Below are positions 12,191-23,384 of a stretch of 64,000 nucleotides of DNA, piece after piece. Each line of letters starts with the position of its first letter. Position 1 is the first letter of the stretch. This DNA is from Protea cynaroides. Taxonomy: Eukaryota > Streptophyta > Magnoliopsida > Proteales > Proteaceae. A program made the translations under genes and the position numbers. Location of the stretch: contig CM053266.1 of the NCBI GenBank assembly GCA_028583415.1, forward strand, positions 4,473,217-4,537,216, given 5' to 3'. The notes under the pieces were generated by a model. It had not been told where the DNA came from, did not search any database, and saw nothing but the letters and a program-made list of their open reading frames with translations.

Positions 12191-13749
12191 ACTGTGATCA
12201 GAAATCTCAAGGTCGCAGCTATGGTCGACCATAGCATGACCAGTATGACTAGAGGATCAACCATTGGCATTCGGGAAGATTTCAGAAATAATATGATCGC
12301 AACTACAGTCGCACCATATGCGATCGTAGGGTATCGACCATAGATAGTAAGGTCGATACAGGATGAAACCATAGGATCAATCTGGCACCTAATCAACGCT
12401 TTGTTTCGATTTTCAACTACTGTAACATATCACATATGAACCCTAACTTAAATTCTTATAAGTTTTAGGTTGTTAAATCAATTCAAAGAGAATTTCAAGG
12501 CTTGGAAGGACATCGAGAATTACTAACAGGTGAGGGAACAAGACCTAAAGTAATTGGATAATAAAAAATATTTCTTTTTATTGAGTCCAATGCCATGATT
12601 GATTCTATGCTTATATGCTTGTAAGGTGCATCTCACATGTCATCTAATATTCCTGCTATTACTGTTAATGCATATTTAATTCTGTTTATTTATAACATGA
12701 TGATGATGATGATGCTAGGAATAGGCATGTTAATGTATGTGTATGGTTGGTGTGTTGGATGCGAGTCTCGCATCAGGGGGAGGACGTGGCATGGTGGTCT
12801 TCGACTTCATCACCAGACTCTAACTCTATCTCTACTCAAGTCTTATCCACTAACATCATCGTATCGCCATTACCTTAGCAGAACTATTACGTCGTAGGGT
12901 ATCAGGGGAGGTGGTCTCAGACCGTGTCTCTGACTCTACCGGGGGGCCTTAGCTCTATCTCTATGGACGTATTGAGGGATGCTGGGGTGAGGACTTGGAT
13001 ACATTATTTGGTATTAGGATTGGTTAGTTGCAAGTCCAGTTTGCAAGCCCTCACCAATAGGGGCTTACGTGTTGGTATGGGTAGGGTATCAGGGGAAGTG
13101 TTGGTGGTGTTTGGTCCAGAAACTTTAGCTCTATCTCTATTCCATGATGGGTGCATGTGGGACGGCAATGGTGTTTGATCCATTGGGTAGATTCACACAC
13201 TCGTGTATAGAGGTGCGGCGGCCACCAAACCTTTCTATAGCACATTGGAAACTTATAAACCAGATCAAAGATATGAATTAAATGCATGCATATGTTTGTT
13301 GTATTGTTTTGTTTGTTCACTACGCCGTGATGTGTGCTCACCCTTTCAACGTCGAATATTTTTAGTTGATGATGCAGGTCCTACCGTTGAAGAATATATG
13401 AATGCGTCGACATATGGACACATTGCTGTGATGGATGTAAAAGCTGAAGAAGATGCACATGATTCATCATGCGAGTGCAACCGATGTGTTTTTGGTTAAG
13501 TTTAGTTATAGTTTGAACATCAGATATATAATTGATTATTTATTTTTATGTCTTATGGTTTGGAGATAATTGGATTAAATACTTATTTATCACTGTTAGA
13601 CTCTCAGTTCATTATCAGTAAAACTTCCGCTTATTTGTTTATTACCTCTGATTATTAATGTGGAATATGTGTGTGGTTTGATAGGTAAACCATTGGTTTA
13701 TTGGAGGTTCATCACACCATTCTGGGTAAACCAGAATTGGGGTGTGACA
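12191..13749 (+). repeat. 5' LTR of element F, 3' two-thirds
   Basis: Matches 33734-35320 of the 3' LTR and ends GGGGTGTGACA. The first roughly 765 bases are missing because B inserted here; they should lie beyond the left edge. In the first 215 aligned bases I count roughly 25 differences from the 3' copy, more than between the two LTRs of G, in line with F being older than G. Confidence 0.9.
13378..13499 (+). CDS. Conserved U5 short reading frame, element F 5' LTR
   Basis: After GATGATGCAG (13377) it encodes GPTVEEYMNASTYGHIAVM, then EEDAHDSSCECNRCVFG and TAA-type termination. Unspliced, the frame is open from 13203 (98 codons), including LLYCFVCSL. Intact here, but frame-shifted in the 3' LTR copy. 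Confidence 0.45.
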
Positions 13750-13752
13750 ACT

Positions 13753-13764
13753 TGGTATCAGAGC
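13753..13764 (+). other. Primer-binding site, element F
   Basis: TGGTATCAGAGC three bases after the LTR end; initiator-Met tRNA complement. Confidence 0.95.
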
Positions 13765-13924
13765 ACTCAGGTTCTACCCATTGACCTAACAACTTCCACA
13801 TGAGTCATGAACTGAGTTAGGATAAAATTTAAAAGTTGTAATAAGAACACACCATAAGCACTTGTGTTGTATGAGACAAAAACTAAGAAAGAAAATAATG
13901 CATATATGTAAAGGAAAAACTAAT

Positions 13925-13959
<35 letters not shown>

Positions 13960-14050
13960 GGAAACAAGACAAATGTACATCAAATCAGAGTATAGTCCAC
14001 AATCCAGATAGTTACTCTGTAATATAAAAGGAAAAAGATATAAAGGGCAA
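13765..14050. other. Element F leader, with (TA)n tract at 13925-13959
   Basis: No gene. Presumed 3' UTR of the antisense gene, with an AT microsatellite positioned as in element A. Confidence 0.6.
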
Positions 14051-15296
14051 TCATGGAGCTGGAGGTGCTTGAGGAAGAGGAGTCTCACGATCTCTATCGT
14101 AGTCCTCAACATATACTCTTGTGAGCCAGGCCACCTGAGTCTGAGTCGCTCGGAAACTAGCTGCCAGATCCGCTACCCGCTGGTCTGTAGAGCGCTGGGC
14201 ATCTAGAAGCTCTCCTACTCTCCCATCAGTCACGCGCTGAGCCTCTCTAATCTCATGTAACAGCCCCATCATGTCATCTGGTGGTGGGCATGAAGGACAT
14301 GCGGAATGAGAAGCCCTAGCAGGGCCAGCTTCAGTAGAATGTTGTGGCAATGGAGGAGGGATGACATCTACATCCATGTACATCCGATCATCATCCTCCT
14401 CATCACCACCCTCGTGTGCCTCTGCTGCTACTTCTACTACTATTGTTGTTGCCGCCTCTGCATCTGCTATCGCTACCTGAGTGAGAGGACGTCTCATAGC
14501 ATTCCTCTCATCATTACTGACCTGTATCTCTCTCATGCCCATCCTGTTGATGGCCTCCCAATCAAGGTCAGCTGAGAAGGTGTCCTCAACGATCCTCTCA
14601 TCCACTAGGTCCACTTGTAGATGAGTGAGCAAGGTGGAGATCAACCACCCATAAGGCAAGTTGCCTCTCGAGTAAGACAATGTAGCTTGGTGCATAGTCC
14701 GAGGAATAATGTATGGGAGGCAGACAGACTGCCTAGTACAGATACTGTACCGCAGGTACTGAGTTAGCTGAGAGATCATCTCATAATGTCTGCCTTGGGG
14801 AATCAGATTATGCTGGATAATCTTGCAGTAGGCACGTGGCTCTGGAAGTAGGTTGACTACTTTTACCTCCCAGCGGTCATCCCGAGGAATCTGACTATCT
14901 ATCTTTGCACACATCTGTGTAGAAAGAAACTGTGGCTCTCTGGGTGCACTGTAAACCAACTGCCCATCATTGGAAATACCTAGGAATCGGAACCCCTTTC
15001 ACCCAGCTGGTGATCCCAAACTCTCTGCCCCTCTCTACATCTAGGTCACCCTCCACCTGAAGGTGATAGTAGAACTACTTAACCAAGTTCGAGGGAGTGC
15101 AAGCCTCGTATAGGATCACTGGATGCCAGCCCATATCACCAAATACCCTCTCCACATCAAACAGGGTCAAGTGGGCTAGGTTCACACATCTACCCCCTTC
15201 AACCTTCTTTCGATCAAACCAAGGGTATCGCACTTCTACTTCCACAGACCTGAAGCGTAGTGGGACATGAACTCAAGGAACTTTGGTGCGAACCAT
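14051..15296 (-). pseudogene. Element F antisense gene, broken near the N-terminus
   Basis: Start ATG at 15296 (MVRTKVP, then TGA where G has an Arg codon). A TAG near 15080 replaces Gln in the FYY segment, and a deletion of about ten codons with a frame change removes the ISFDYR block near 14985. From 14959 to 14051 the frame is open for 302 codons: SAPREPQFLSTQMCAKIDSQ, IIQHNLIPQGRHYEM, LPYGWLISTLLTHLQVDLVD, acidic linker YMDVDVIPPPLP, then a coiled-coil-like end with two GELLDAQR-type units and RVYVEDYDRDRETPLP. The long surviving frame and close match to A and G show that this was a real gene. Confidence 0.75.
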
Positions 15297-15301
15297 GATA
15301 G

Positions 15302-15727
15302 CTGTAAGAAAAGAAAATAAGAAAAACAAGTTAGAAAATTTGGAAAAATTTGACAGCATAAGGACGTAAAATGAGAAAAAGCCTCACTTTTTACCCAAAA
15401 CATTGGGCAGGAGGACTTATGTAGGTCCCACACCATCCTGCAATGCATATCTAATCAGAAATTTTAACTAAGTAGGTCGAATTTGAACAATTTTGACAAT
15501 TGGGCAAAAACCCCAAATTTTAGGTCAAAATGGAAATTTTGAAATTTTTACCAAACCAACCAATGAAACTCAAATTTTCTTGAGGGCTTTCATCCATTGG
15601 GTGGCCAATAGCCCCCAATAAAAATCAAATTTTTACGATTAGAAAAATATTAATTAGAAGAAAACCCTACAAATGACAAAAACCCTAGGTATGAAAGCTT
15701 AAAAATGAAAGATAGTAGAGAACATAC
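15302..15727 (-). other. 5'-UTR intron of element F antisense gene (426 bp)
   Basis: Minus strand donor CCATAAG|GTATGTTC (15728/15727) and acceptor TTTTCTTACAG (15302), six bases before the ATG. Position and length match A and G. Confidence 0.75.
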
Positions 15728-16184
15728 CTTATGGAACGGAATGTGGGTCATAGATCGAAAGAAAAATCACCAAGTTTGTATCGTCAACACTGTAAGAACT
15801 CACTGGAGGCGAGTTGAGTAGAGACCGTAGGAGGAAGAAGAAGAAATGAGAGGGAAACTATCAAAAATAGGTTTTCAAAACTGATTTTGGATCTTATGGT
15901 CGCACAATTCAACCAAAACCATCGACCGTAGGATCGACTGTATGATCGACCATAGGGTCTCGGTAAGTTTCTAGGGATGTGATGGTCGCACCTAGGGTCA
16001 CACAACATGCGATCGTAGGCCATCGACCGTATGACCTACTGTTGTCTGCATTTTGATTCTGCTTGAACTTTTACCTACTGATTTGTTTTTCTCTCGCCTT
16101 CCATTGTGAGACTAACCCCATACTACCATCATATCTTGTCTCACATGTACAACCTTTCTAAATACCATTCAACCAAGAGTTTAA
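15728..16184. promoter_or_regulatory. Element F divergent region with ATGGTCG-type array
   Basis: No gene. Positions 15890-16045 hold repeated ATGGTCGCA, ATCGACCGTAGG and GATCGACCATAG words in both orientations. The variant is the same as in F's own LTR arrays and unlike the GGGTCG variant of A, E and G. Confidence 0.6.
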
Positions 16185-17476
16185 ATGGTTGGACACAGAG
16201 TAAGTAGAAGGAGACAAAATGTAAACCCATCTCCACCACCTATGCAGACTAATGACAATGAAGGTCAGCAAGGATAGGAAGGAAATATTGTAACTCGAAA
16301 TGCTGCACCTCGGAATGTGCACCCAAGCCATCCCATCGAACCTACCTGCACCACCTACAAAATTGGCTACGGCGGTGATGAATTTAGCACAACAATTACA
16401 GTAAATACAACAAGTGCAAGCCAACATGCAAGCTGCTATGGGAATGGCTTTCCTAGCTGCAAACACGACACCTCTACCTGCAAGACAAGCTAGTACTGCA
16501 CCTGGTGGTAGCAATACCGTACCCCAAGCACCGCAAACACCAGCAGTACAAGGCCAAGTGCAAAACCCTAAAGCACCGCAAGGCGGGTATAACCAAGGAA
16601 ATTATCAATACCAACTGCCTATGTACGGAGCATATGCACAGTATCAACTTGATCACTCCAGACTAATCAAGCGTTTCCTGAAGTTGAAGCCAAAGGAATT
16701 TATAGGAAAGCCATCTGATCCGTTATGTCCAGCTCACTAGATCAATGAGATGGAAAGAAACTTTATGATGATGACTATAAATGAAGAAGAGAAGGTATTA
16801 GGTGTCACTTTTATGCTGAAAGGTGATGCACACCATTGGTGGAAATCTACTCGGAGTTATCTGTTGACAAAGCACGCCCAACTGACCTGGGCAATTTATA
16901 AAGAAGCTTTCTTCGAGAAGTATTTTCCTAGGAGTTTCAGAGATCAAATGGAAAAGAAGTTTCTGAGTCTGTATCAGGGACAGATGACTGTAGACACATA
17001 TCAACAACGTTATGAAGAACTATTTTTCTTTGCTCCCTCTAGCATGCAGGAGGATAATACCAAAACCCGAAGGTTCGTCATGGGACTTAGGGGAAGCATC
17101 TCTGAGCATGTATTGGGACTGGAAAAGAAGATTTATAATGAAGCTGTACAGATTGCTCGAGTATTGGAATCGAGCCAGAAGGAAAGTTAATTTGCTCAAA
17201 ACAGAGGTATTAAAAGGCCTAATGGAAATTTATACAACGGAGGGAACTCAAAGACATTCAAACCCTTCCATACTCAAGGCTTCAATGCTGCAGCCAAGAC
17301 TACTCCAATAGCCCAACCTCAACAGAAGCAAAGTAGTGCTGGAGTTAAGTGCTTTAACTGTAATCAAGTAGGACATTATTCAAGGGAGTGTCCTAAGCCA
17401 AGGAAGCAGCTACAGCAAGGAAAGGTTTATGCAGTTACATTTGAGGATGCTGTCGCATCGCCTGATGTGGTCACAG
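16185..17476 (+). pseudogene. Element F gag
   Basis: Start ATG 16185 (MVGHRVSRRRQN), equivalent to the starts in A and G. After a frameshift before 16414 the Gln/Pro-rich region and capsid block read through (FLKLKPKEF, HHWWKSTR, YQQRYEELFFFAPSSM), followed by the CCHC knuckle KCFNCNQVGHYSRECPK at about 17343-17395. Stops: TAG for TGG at 16738-16740 and TAA near 17188. The reading continues into the gag/pol intron. Confidence 0.85.
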
Positions 17477-17546
17477 GTATGACCTTAACCTTTCATTTTA
17501 TACTACCTTGTGTGAGCATGCAGACTAAAATTAAATAAAATCACAG
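17477..17546 (+). other. Element F gag/pol intron (70 bp)
   Basis: GTCACAG|GTATGACC...AAATCACAG|GTATCGTACC with CTAAAA about 22 bases before the acceptor. Unspliced reading of gag ends at TAA inside. The ends share the ten bases TCACAGGTAT, so deletion by short direct repeats is an alternative to splicing for its absence in E. Confidence 0.6.
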
Positions 17547-19095
17547 GTATCGTACCTATTAATGGCTTACCTGCCAGAGTACACTTTGATTATGGAGCTA
17601 CTCATTTTTTTATATCTGTGTCATTTTGAAAGAAGTTAAATCTACCCCTAGACCTTTAGACTACAAACTGCTTGTATGATCACCTATGGGATTAGAAGTG
17701 GAACTAGACAAAGCTTATGGACCATGTCCAGTTCTTATCGGTGAGAAGATTTTGGATGCAACCTTAATTTAACTTGAGATGGAAAACTTTGACGTTATCT
17801 TAGGAATGGATTGGTTAGCTCGACACTTTGCAAACCTATTATGTGCAGAAAAAAAATTGACATTTAAAGACAAGGAAGGAGCAGAGTTTAGTTTTACGGG
17901 AACCAAACTTCCTGGTAAACGAAAACTCATTCTCTCTGCATTGAACGCTAAAAAATGCCTCGAGAAAGGAGGAATTGAGTATCTAGTATCCGTGATCGAC
18001 CTCACCAAGGAAGCACCACAAATGGAGGATATTGAAGTTGTGCGTGAATTTCTGGATGTATTTCCTGAGGAACTACCAGGACTACCACCCGACCGAGCGA
18101 CAGAGTTCGTTATAGATCTTGTACTCGGAGCCGCACCAGTATCTAACGCACTTATCGAGTGGCTCCTACTGAACTGAAGGAACTGAAGGTACAATTATAG
18201 GAATTACTGGACAAGGGTTATATTAGACCCAGCATATCACCATGGGGAGTGCCAGTATTGTTCTTAAAAAAGAAGGACGGTAGCGTTCGACTGTGTGTAG
18301 ATTATCGAGAATTGAATAAGCTTACAATCAAGAATCGATACCTGTTGCCTCGGATCGATGACTTGTTCAATCAGTTGTAAGGTGCCAAAGTGTTCTCCAA
18401 AATTGTTCTTCGGTCAGGATACCATCAGTTGAAGATTAAGGAAGGTGATATTCCGAAGACAGCATTCAGAACCAGATATGGACATTATGAATTTTTAGTC
18501 ATCTTTTGGATTAAGTAATGCACCCGTAACTTTTATGAAACTCATGAATCGGGTATTCCATGATATGTTGGATACGTCAGTCATTGTATTTATTAACGAC
18601 ATACTAGTCTACTCCAAGGATGAAGAAACTCATGTCATAAATTTAAGAGCCGCTCTGCAGCGACTAAGAAAAGAGAAGCTTTACACAAAATTTACAAAGT
18701 ATGAGTTCTGGCTAAATAAAGTCACTTTCTTAGGCCATGTTGTATCCGTTAAATGAATTAAAGTGGATCCTAGCAAGGTTGAAGCCATTGTGAAATGGGA
18801 AGCACCTAAGAATGTTGTAGAAATCAGAAGTTTTCTAGGTTTAGCTGGTTATTATCGACGATTGGTGGAAGATTACTCTAGAATCGTCATACCTCTCCCC
18901 AGTCTGACAAAGAAAGGAGAAAAGTTTGTTTGGACCGATAAATATGAAGAGTGTTTTCAAACATTGTAGGCTAAATTGATATCAGCTCCCAACTTGACTA
19001 TTTTGATCCCAGGACAACCATTTACCTTGTACACTGATGCGTCTGGATTAGGTTTAGGATGTGTGCTTATGCAACGAAAATAAGTAGTTGTGTAT
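17547..19095 (+). pseudogene. Element F pol part 1: protease, RT, RNase H start
   Basis: The protease motif is changed to HFDYGATHFF (DSG to DYG). The DVILGMDWLARHFANLLCA block is at about 17790-17850, and RT runs about 18170-18970. The catalytic box reads VFINDILVYS near 18590, so the first Asp of the FIDD pair is Asn. RNase H begins LYTDASGLGLGCVLM near 19030 and is cut at VVVY by element G. Several stops and frameshifts (near 17635, 18176, 18380, 18510, 18755, 18970) add to the damage. Confidence 0.9.
19091..19095 (+). repeat. Target-site duplication of G, left copy (TGTAT)
   Basis: TGTAT directly before the LTR; the identical copy is at 31020-31024. Joining the two sides restores the RNase H reading VVVY-ASRQLKTHEKNY of element F. 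Confidence 0.97.
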
Positions 19096-19461
19096 TGTAA
19101 GACCTGTATCGAACTAACCCGGTATTATCACCTTGAACCAGGTTTACCCATCATGGTCAAGTCAAATGGACCAAGGGCGTGAAGGAGATCGTGATCCCAG
19201 GTGCCAAATCGACCCAAAAACCCCCAATTTAAAGGGAGGGTCGCATACCCAGCGAGGGAGGGTCGGACCCCCCAAGACAGAAAGTCAGACCCTCTGTTTT
19301 ACAGGGAGGGTTGGACACTTTAGGAAACCAAGGGTCGACGGGATCATCGACCCTCGCATCGACCCTCAGTTGCCGCCAAAACTAAAATTAGGAAATTTCC
19401 ATAATTTTGATTAGGACTCTTTCCTAATCTCAAAGGGAATTATTTTAGGATGTTTCTACTC

Positions 19462-19469
19462 TATAAATA
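19462..19469 (+). promoter_or_regulatory. TATA box, 5' LTR of G
   Basis: TATAAATA followed by AGACGTCCC, 366 bases into the LTR; a shared position in this family. Confidence 0.75.
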
Positions 19470-19612
19470 AGACGTCCCTAAGCCTCTTTCACTCCTTTTA
19501 CAACCCTAATTGAATTAAGAGAAAAAGAAGAGAAGGAAGAGAAGAAGAAGAGAAACAAGGTAGAGAAGAAAGCAAAAGGAGAAGAGTTGCAGAGAAGGAG
19601 TGTTCTTCTCAG

Positions 19613-20990
19613 GTATGGATACTAATTCCATGAGTTTCTACAGGCCTTAAGTTAGATAATGATGAGAGTGTGATCTTTGAGAAACCCAAACCATCAACCC
19701 ATGGTTAGGTTTTCATGGAAAACCATGGGAGAATACATGAAAGCTATTTAGGTGGGTGATTCATGGTTCTAGACCATGGAATGCATGTTGAATGGACTGT
19801 AGGAGCAAGCCATAGGACCCCAAACACGAAGAATGGATTAAAAGCAGGAAAATTGACCAAAACCCACCAAGGGTCCCATAGAGGGTCGATCACCATCCGA
19901 CCCTATGTGACCCGAGTATCGACCCTCAGGGTTCTGGAAGTCCAGATTTGGGGAGGGTCGCACCCAGGGTCGATCATGACTCCGACCCTACCTTCGACCC
20001 TCAGTTAATAGAATGGTTTTTAAAAATTAGAATAAATTTTAATTAAATTTTATCGACTTTGTTAGGTCTTCTTTTCTAATAACATTATAAAGGTGATTCT
20101 AAAGCTTGGAAAAGTATCTATTAATAACCTAAGCTGAGAAAATGGAATTCTAAACTAATTGATTAATAACAAACTGCTTTTTTTTCTTGAGTCCAATGCC
20201 ATGCTTGATTTTATGCGAATATGTTTGTAATGTGCATACAACATGTCATCCAATATTTCTATTACTTGTTCATGCATATTTACTTTATTGTTTATAACAT
20301 GGTGATGATGATGATGATAGGAATAGGCATGTGATTGTATGTGTGTGGTTGGTGTACTTGATGCGAGCGAGTATCAGGGGAGGTGTGATGAGAACGTCAA
20401 TAAACGTTAACCTTTGGCGGATCTCAGCACTTTAGCTCTATCTCTAACTCAAGTTTTGTGCATTAGCATCGTCGTATCGCCATTACTTTAGCAGAACTAT
20501 TATGTCGTAGAGTATCGGGGGAGGTGGTCTTGGTCCTTGTAGTCTCTGACTCTACCGGGGGGCCTTAGCTCTATCTCTATGGACATTCTGAGGGATGCTG
20601 GGGTGAGGCCTTGGATATACTATTTGGCATTAGAATTGGTTAGTTGCGAGCCCAGTTTGTAAGCCCTCGCCAGCAGGGACTTACGTGTTGGTATGGCACT
20701 ATACAACAATAAACGTTAACCTTTGTTGTATAATTATCATGATTAGGGTGGACGGGGACGACAATAAACGTTAACCTTTGGGCGGACTTCCATACCCTAT
20801 TTATAGAGGCGGGGTCAATAAACGTTAACCTTTGACCACCCAACCTTTCTATTGCGCATTGCAAACTATAAACCAGACCAAAGATATGAATTGATTGCAT
20901 GCATATGTATTGTTGCATTGTTTTGTTTGCTCACTGAGCCATGATGTGTGCTCACCCCTCGACGTCGAATATTTTTAGTTGATGATGCAG
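19613..20990 (+). other. Possible LTR (U5) intron in G 5' LTR, 1378 bp
   Basis: Donor CTTCTCAG|GTATGGATAC and acceptor-like TTTTTAGTTGATGATGCAG|GT. Both ends are kept in A (7825-6482), E (59828-58506), F (33494-34922) and D (52837-51414). No ATG occurs in the presumed first exon. Splicing is inferred only from the conserved sites. Confidence 0.35.
20398..20834 (+). repeat. Four CAATAAACGTTAACCTTTG repeats, G 5' LTR
   Basis: Copies at 20398-20416, 20707-20725, 20762-20780 and 20816-20834. The 13-base core TAAACGTTAACCT is constant, while the flanks differ but stay complementary: TATACAACAA/TTGTTGTATA around the second, GGTCAA/TTGACC around the fourth. They lie downstream of the TATA box, so they would be transcribed as stem-loops. 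Confidence 0.9.
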
Positions 20991-21112
20991 GTTTTATCGT
21001 TGAAGATTATGTAAATGCTCCAGCGTACGGAAACGTAGTGGCGATGGAAGTTTAAGCTGAAGTGGATACACATGACTACTCTTGCGAGTGCAACTCATGT
21101 GAATTCGATTAG
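20991..21112 (+). pseudogene. Conserved U5 short reading frame, G 5' LTR, with stop
   Basis: Same frame as in the 3' LTR (30613-30734) but interrupted by TAA in the segment AMEV-AEVDTHD. It otherwise ends in TAG after EFD. Confidence 0.4.
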
Positions 21113-21401
21113 ATATTTTCTTAGTTTTCTTTACTTGGATTTATTATGGACATGTATTTGATATTTATTTATGTCTCAGTTGATACAGAATAATTTGCTA
21201 TTTAAATATTAATATCACAATAGATTCTCAGTTCATTTTATTATAAGATTTTCGCTATTGTGTATTTATTCTGATTATGAATATGGATGTATGGGGTTTA
21301 GATAAAATCGATATTTCCTACTCGAGATCCTGGTTGAACTGTTGGTTTAATAGTGGTTCATCACACCATTCTGAATAATACGGAATTGGGGTGTGACAAC
21401 T

Positions 21402-21413
21402 TGGTATCAGAGC
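21402..21413 (+). other. Primer-binding site, element G
   Basis: TGGTATCAGAGC, three bases after the 5' LTR; initiator-Met tRNA complement. Confidence 0.95.
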
Positions 21414-21671
21414 ATCTCAAGCCTTGTCCGCTGAACTAGCATACATTCAAGACAATTGTGAACTGAGATAGGATAAAAGTAAAAACAGTAATATTAACAC
21501 ATTGTAAGCACAAATGATGTTTGAGACCAATTTAAAAAGAGAATAATGCATCTATTAAAGGGGAAACAATTTTAATACAATGTGAAAGAAACAAACGTAT
21601 ATACATAACTAAAACAGAGTACAGTCCACAACCCGGACAGTTACTCTATAGTACAATGAAAGAAAATACTA
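21414..21671. other. Element G leader between primer-binding site and antisense gene
   Basis: No gene seen; presumed 3' UTR of the antisense gene. Unlike A and F, it has no AT microsatellite. Confidence 0.5.
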
Positions 21672-22940
21672 TCATAAAGCCGGAGGTGAAGGAGGAGGCG
21701 GTGCCTCGCGGTCTCTGTCATAGTCCTCGGCATAGACTCTAGTCAACCAGGCCACCTGAGTCTGAGTCGCCTGAAGACTAGCTATGAGATCAGCCACCCA
21801 CTGATCAGTCCAGCGTTGAGGATCTAAAAGCTCCACTATCCTCAGATCCAATGCGCGCAGAGCCTCTCTAATCTCATGAAAAATACTCAGCACGTCATCA
21901 GAAGGTGGACGCGAAGGACCAACTATATGTGAAGGACCCACTACAGATGAAGTACCACCTCCAGCGGCATGCATAGGTGATGGCGGTGGTATCCAGTCTA
22001 CATCCATGTACATGCGGTCATCATCACCAGCAGGATCCGCATGAACTCTAGCGGCGGTAGCAGCTGCCTCAACGTCAGCAATCTCGATGCGAGTGTAAGG
22101 GCACTCCATCTCGTTCCTCTCCTCGTCACTGACTTGGGCATCCCGCAGGCCCATCTTGCAGATAGCCTCCCAATCTAGAGGCGACGAGAAGGTTTTCTCC
22201 TGAATCTTCTCATCTACTAAATCAACCCCCAGGCGGGTAAGCAGAACAGTGATCATACGTCCATAGGGTAGATTACCCCTATGACCGGACAATGTGGCAC
22301 TGATCATAGTCCGTATGATGATGTAAGGAAGGCAGACGGGCTGTCTAGTGCAAATGCTGTACAAAAGATACTGGGTCAGCTGAGAAACCCTCTCGTAATG
22401 GCCACTCTGTGGAGTCAGATTATGCTGGATAATCTTGCAAAAGACCCGTGGAGCCGGACGCATATAGCAAGCTCTCATCTGCCAGCGATCAGGTCGTAGT
22501 AGCTGACTATCAATCTCAGCCCTCATCTCTGTGGAAACGAACATGAGCTCTCCAGGAGCACAGTAAACCATGGGGCCATCATAGGGAATGCCCAGTAGGT
22601 CGGCCTGTTGTCGATAATCGAATGAAATGTTCACCCCCTTGACATAGCTTGTGATGCGTAGCTCGTGACCCATATCCACATCATTGTAATCCCCCACCAC
22701 CTAGAGATTACAATAAAATTGTCTCACTAAATCCGGGCATGTGCAAGCGTCGTAGGTAATGACAGGGAGCTACCCCATATCACCAAAGACCCTCTCCACG
22801 TTGAACAAGGCTAACTTAGCCAAGTTCACCATACGACCACCCTCTACTTTCTTACGAGCGTAGTGGGAATATTGTGCCTCGACTTCGTTGGAGCGGAAGC
22901 GAAGGGGATCACGAACTCTGGGTACCTTGGTACGAGCCAT
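21672..22940 (-). pseudogene. Element G antisense gene, 422 codons with two stops (best-preserved copy)
   Basis: Start ATG 22940 (MARTKVPRVRDPLRFRSNE), stop at 21672. The frame is continuous for all 423 codons, with only two internal stops: TAG for TGG after FGDMG near 22770, and TAG for CAG after FYCNL near 22701. Both are C-to-T class changes on one strand or the other. Order: basic N-terminus, DLVRQFYCNL, ELRITSYVKGVNISFDYR, LLGIPYDG, IIQHNLTPQSGHYERV, CLPYIIIRTM, LPYGRMITVLLTRLGVDLVD, acidic linker with YMDVDWIPPPSP, coiled-coil-like C-terminus ending YAEDYDRDREAPPPP. It resembles the family annotated 'putative plant transposon protein'; no catalytic motif recognised. Probably expressed from the divergent region at 23386-23894. 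Confidence 0.8.
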
Positions 22941-22945
22941 GGTAT

Positions 22946-23384
22946 CTGCCAAATAAGAAAAAAAATAGATAATGAGTTAATAGGATAAAAATCCAAAATT
23001 TGACATTATAACGACGTAAGTTGGCCAAAAGCCTCACTTGTCACCCATACACGTGGGCAGGAGGACTTACGTAGGTTCCAACATATTCTACAACACTCAG
23101 ACAGTAGGAAATTCTAGCTAATGAAGTCCAATTTGAAGAAATTTTGAGAAATCAAAAATTTTGACAAATTAGGGCAAAAAGAGCAAAAATCCAAGTTCTC
23201 GATAACCAACAGATGAAACTCAAAAAAATTTGAGGGCTTTCGTTCCTCGAGACACCAATAACAAAAGCCCCCAATAAAAATCGAATTTTTACGGTTGGAA
23301 AAAGTTTAATTTGAAAATTACAAGCTAAATGGACAAAAACCTAGAAATGGAAACCCAAAAACAGGTAAAAATGAGAAAGCATAC
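22946..23384 (-). other. 5'-UTR intron of element G antisense gene (439 bp)
   Basis: Minus strand donor CCCTACAG|GTATGC (23385/23384) and acceptor TCTTATTTGGCAG (22946), five bases before the ATG. Conserved in position with A and F. Confidence 0.75.

Larger units (their letters stand above)
19096..21398 (+). repeat. 5' LTR of element G (2303 bp)
   Basis: TGTAAGACCTG...GGGGTGTGACA. Contents: GGGTCG array 19240-19375, TATA 19462, purine-rich exon-like segment, donor CTTCTCAG|GTATGG (19612/19613), second array 19865-20005, GATGAT tract near 20302, four hairpin-flanked CAATAAACGTTAACCTTTG repeats (20398-20834), acceptor-like GATGATGCAG (20990) and the U5 reading frame. Confidence 0.97.

Noticed and set aside
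13750..13770. tRNA-like sequence at the LTR edge (also 6064, 21402, 35366)
   Set aside because: Only 12 bases complementary to the tRNA 3' end; these are primer-binding sites, not tRNA genes.
14051..15296. Antisense gene as a captured host gene fragment unique to one copy
   Set aside because: Present at the same place with the same intron in three separately inserted elements, so it belongs to the family.
20398..20834. CRISPR-like repeat spacing of CAATAAACGTTAACCTTTG
   Set aside because: Spacing is irregular, copies are few, and the context is a plant LTR; not a CRISPR array.
20640..20918. Frames on the minus strand of the LTRs (also 30262-30522, 13051-13341, 34569-34886, 51618-51875)
   Set aside because: They are opposite-strand shadows of the U5 region and are less conserved than the plus-sense U5 frame.
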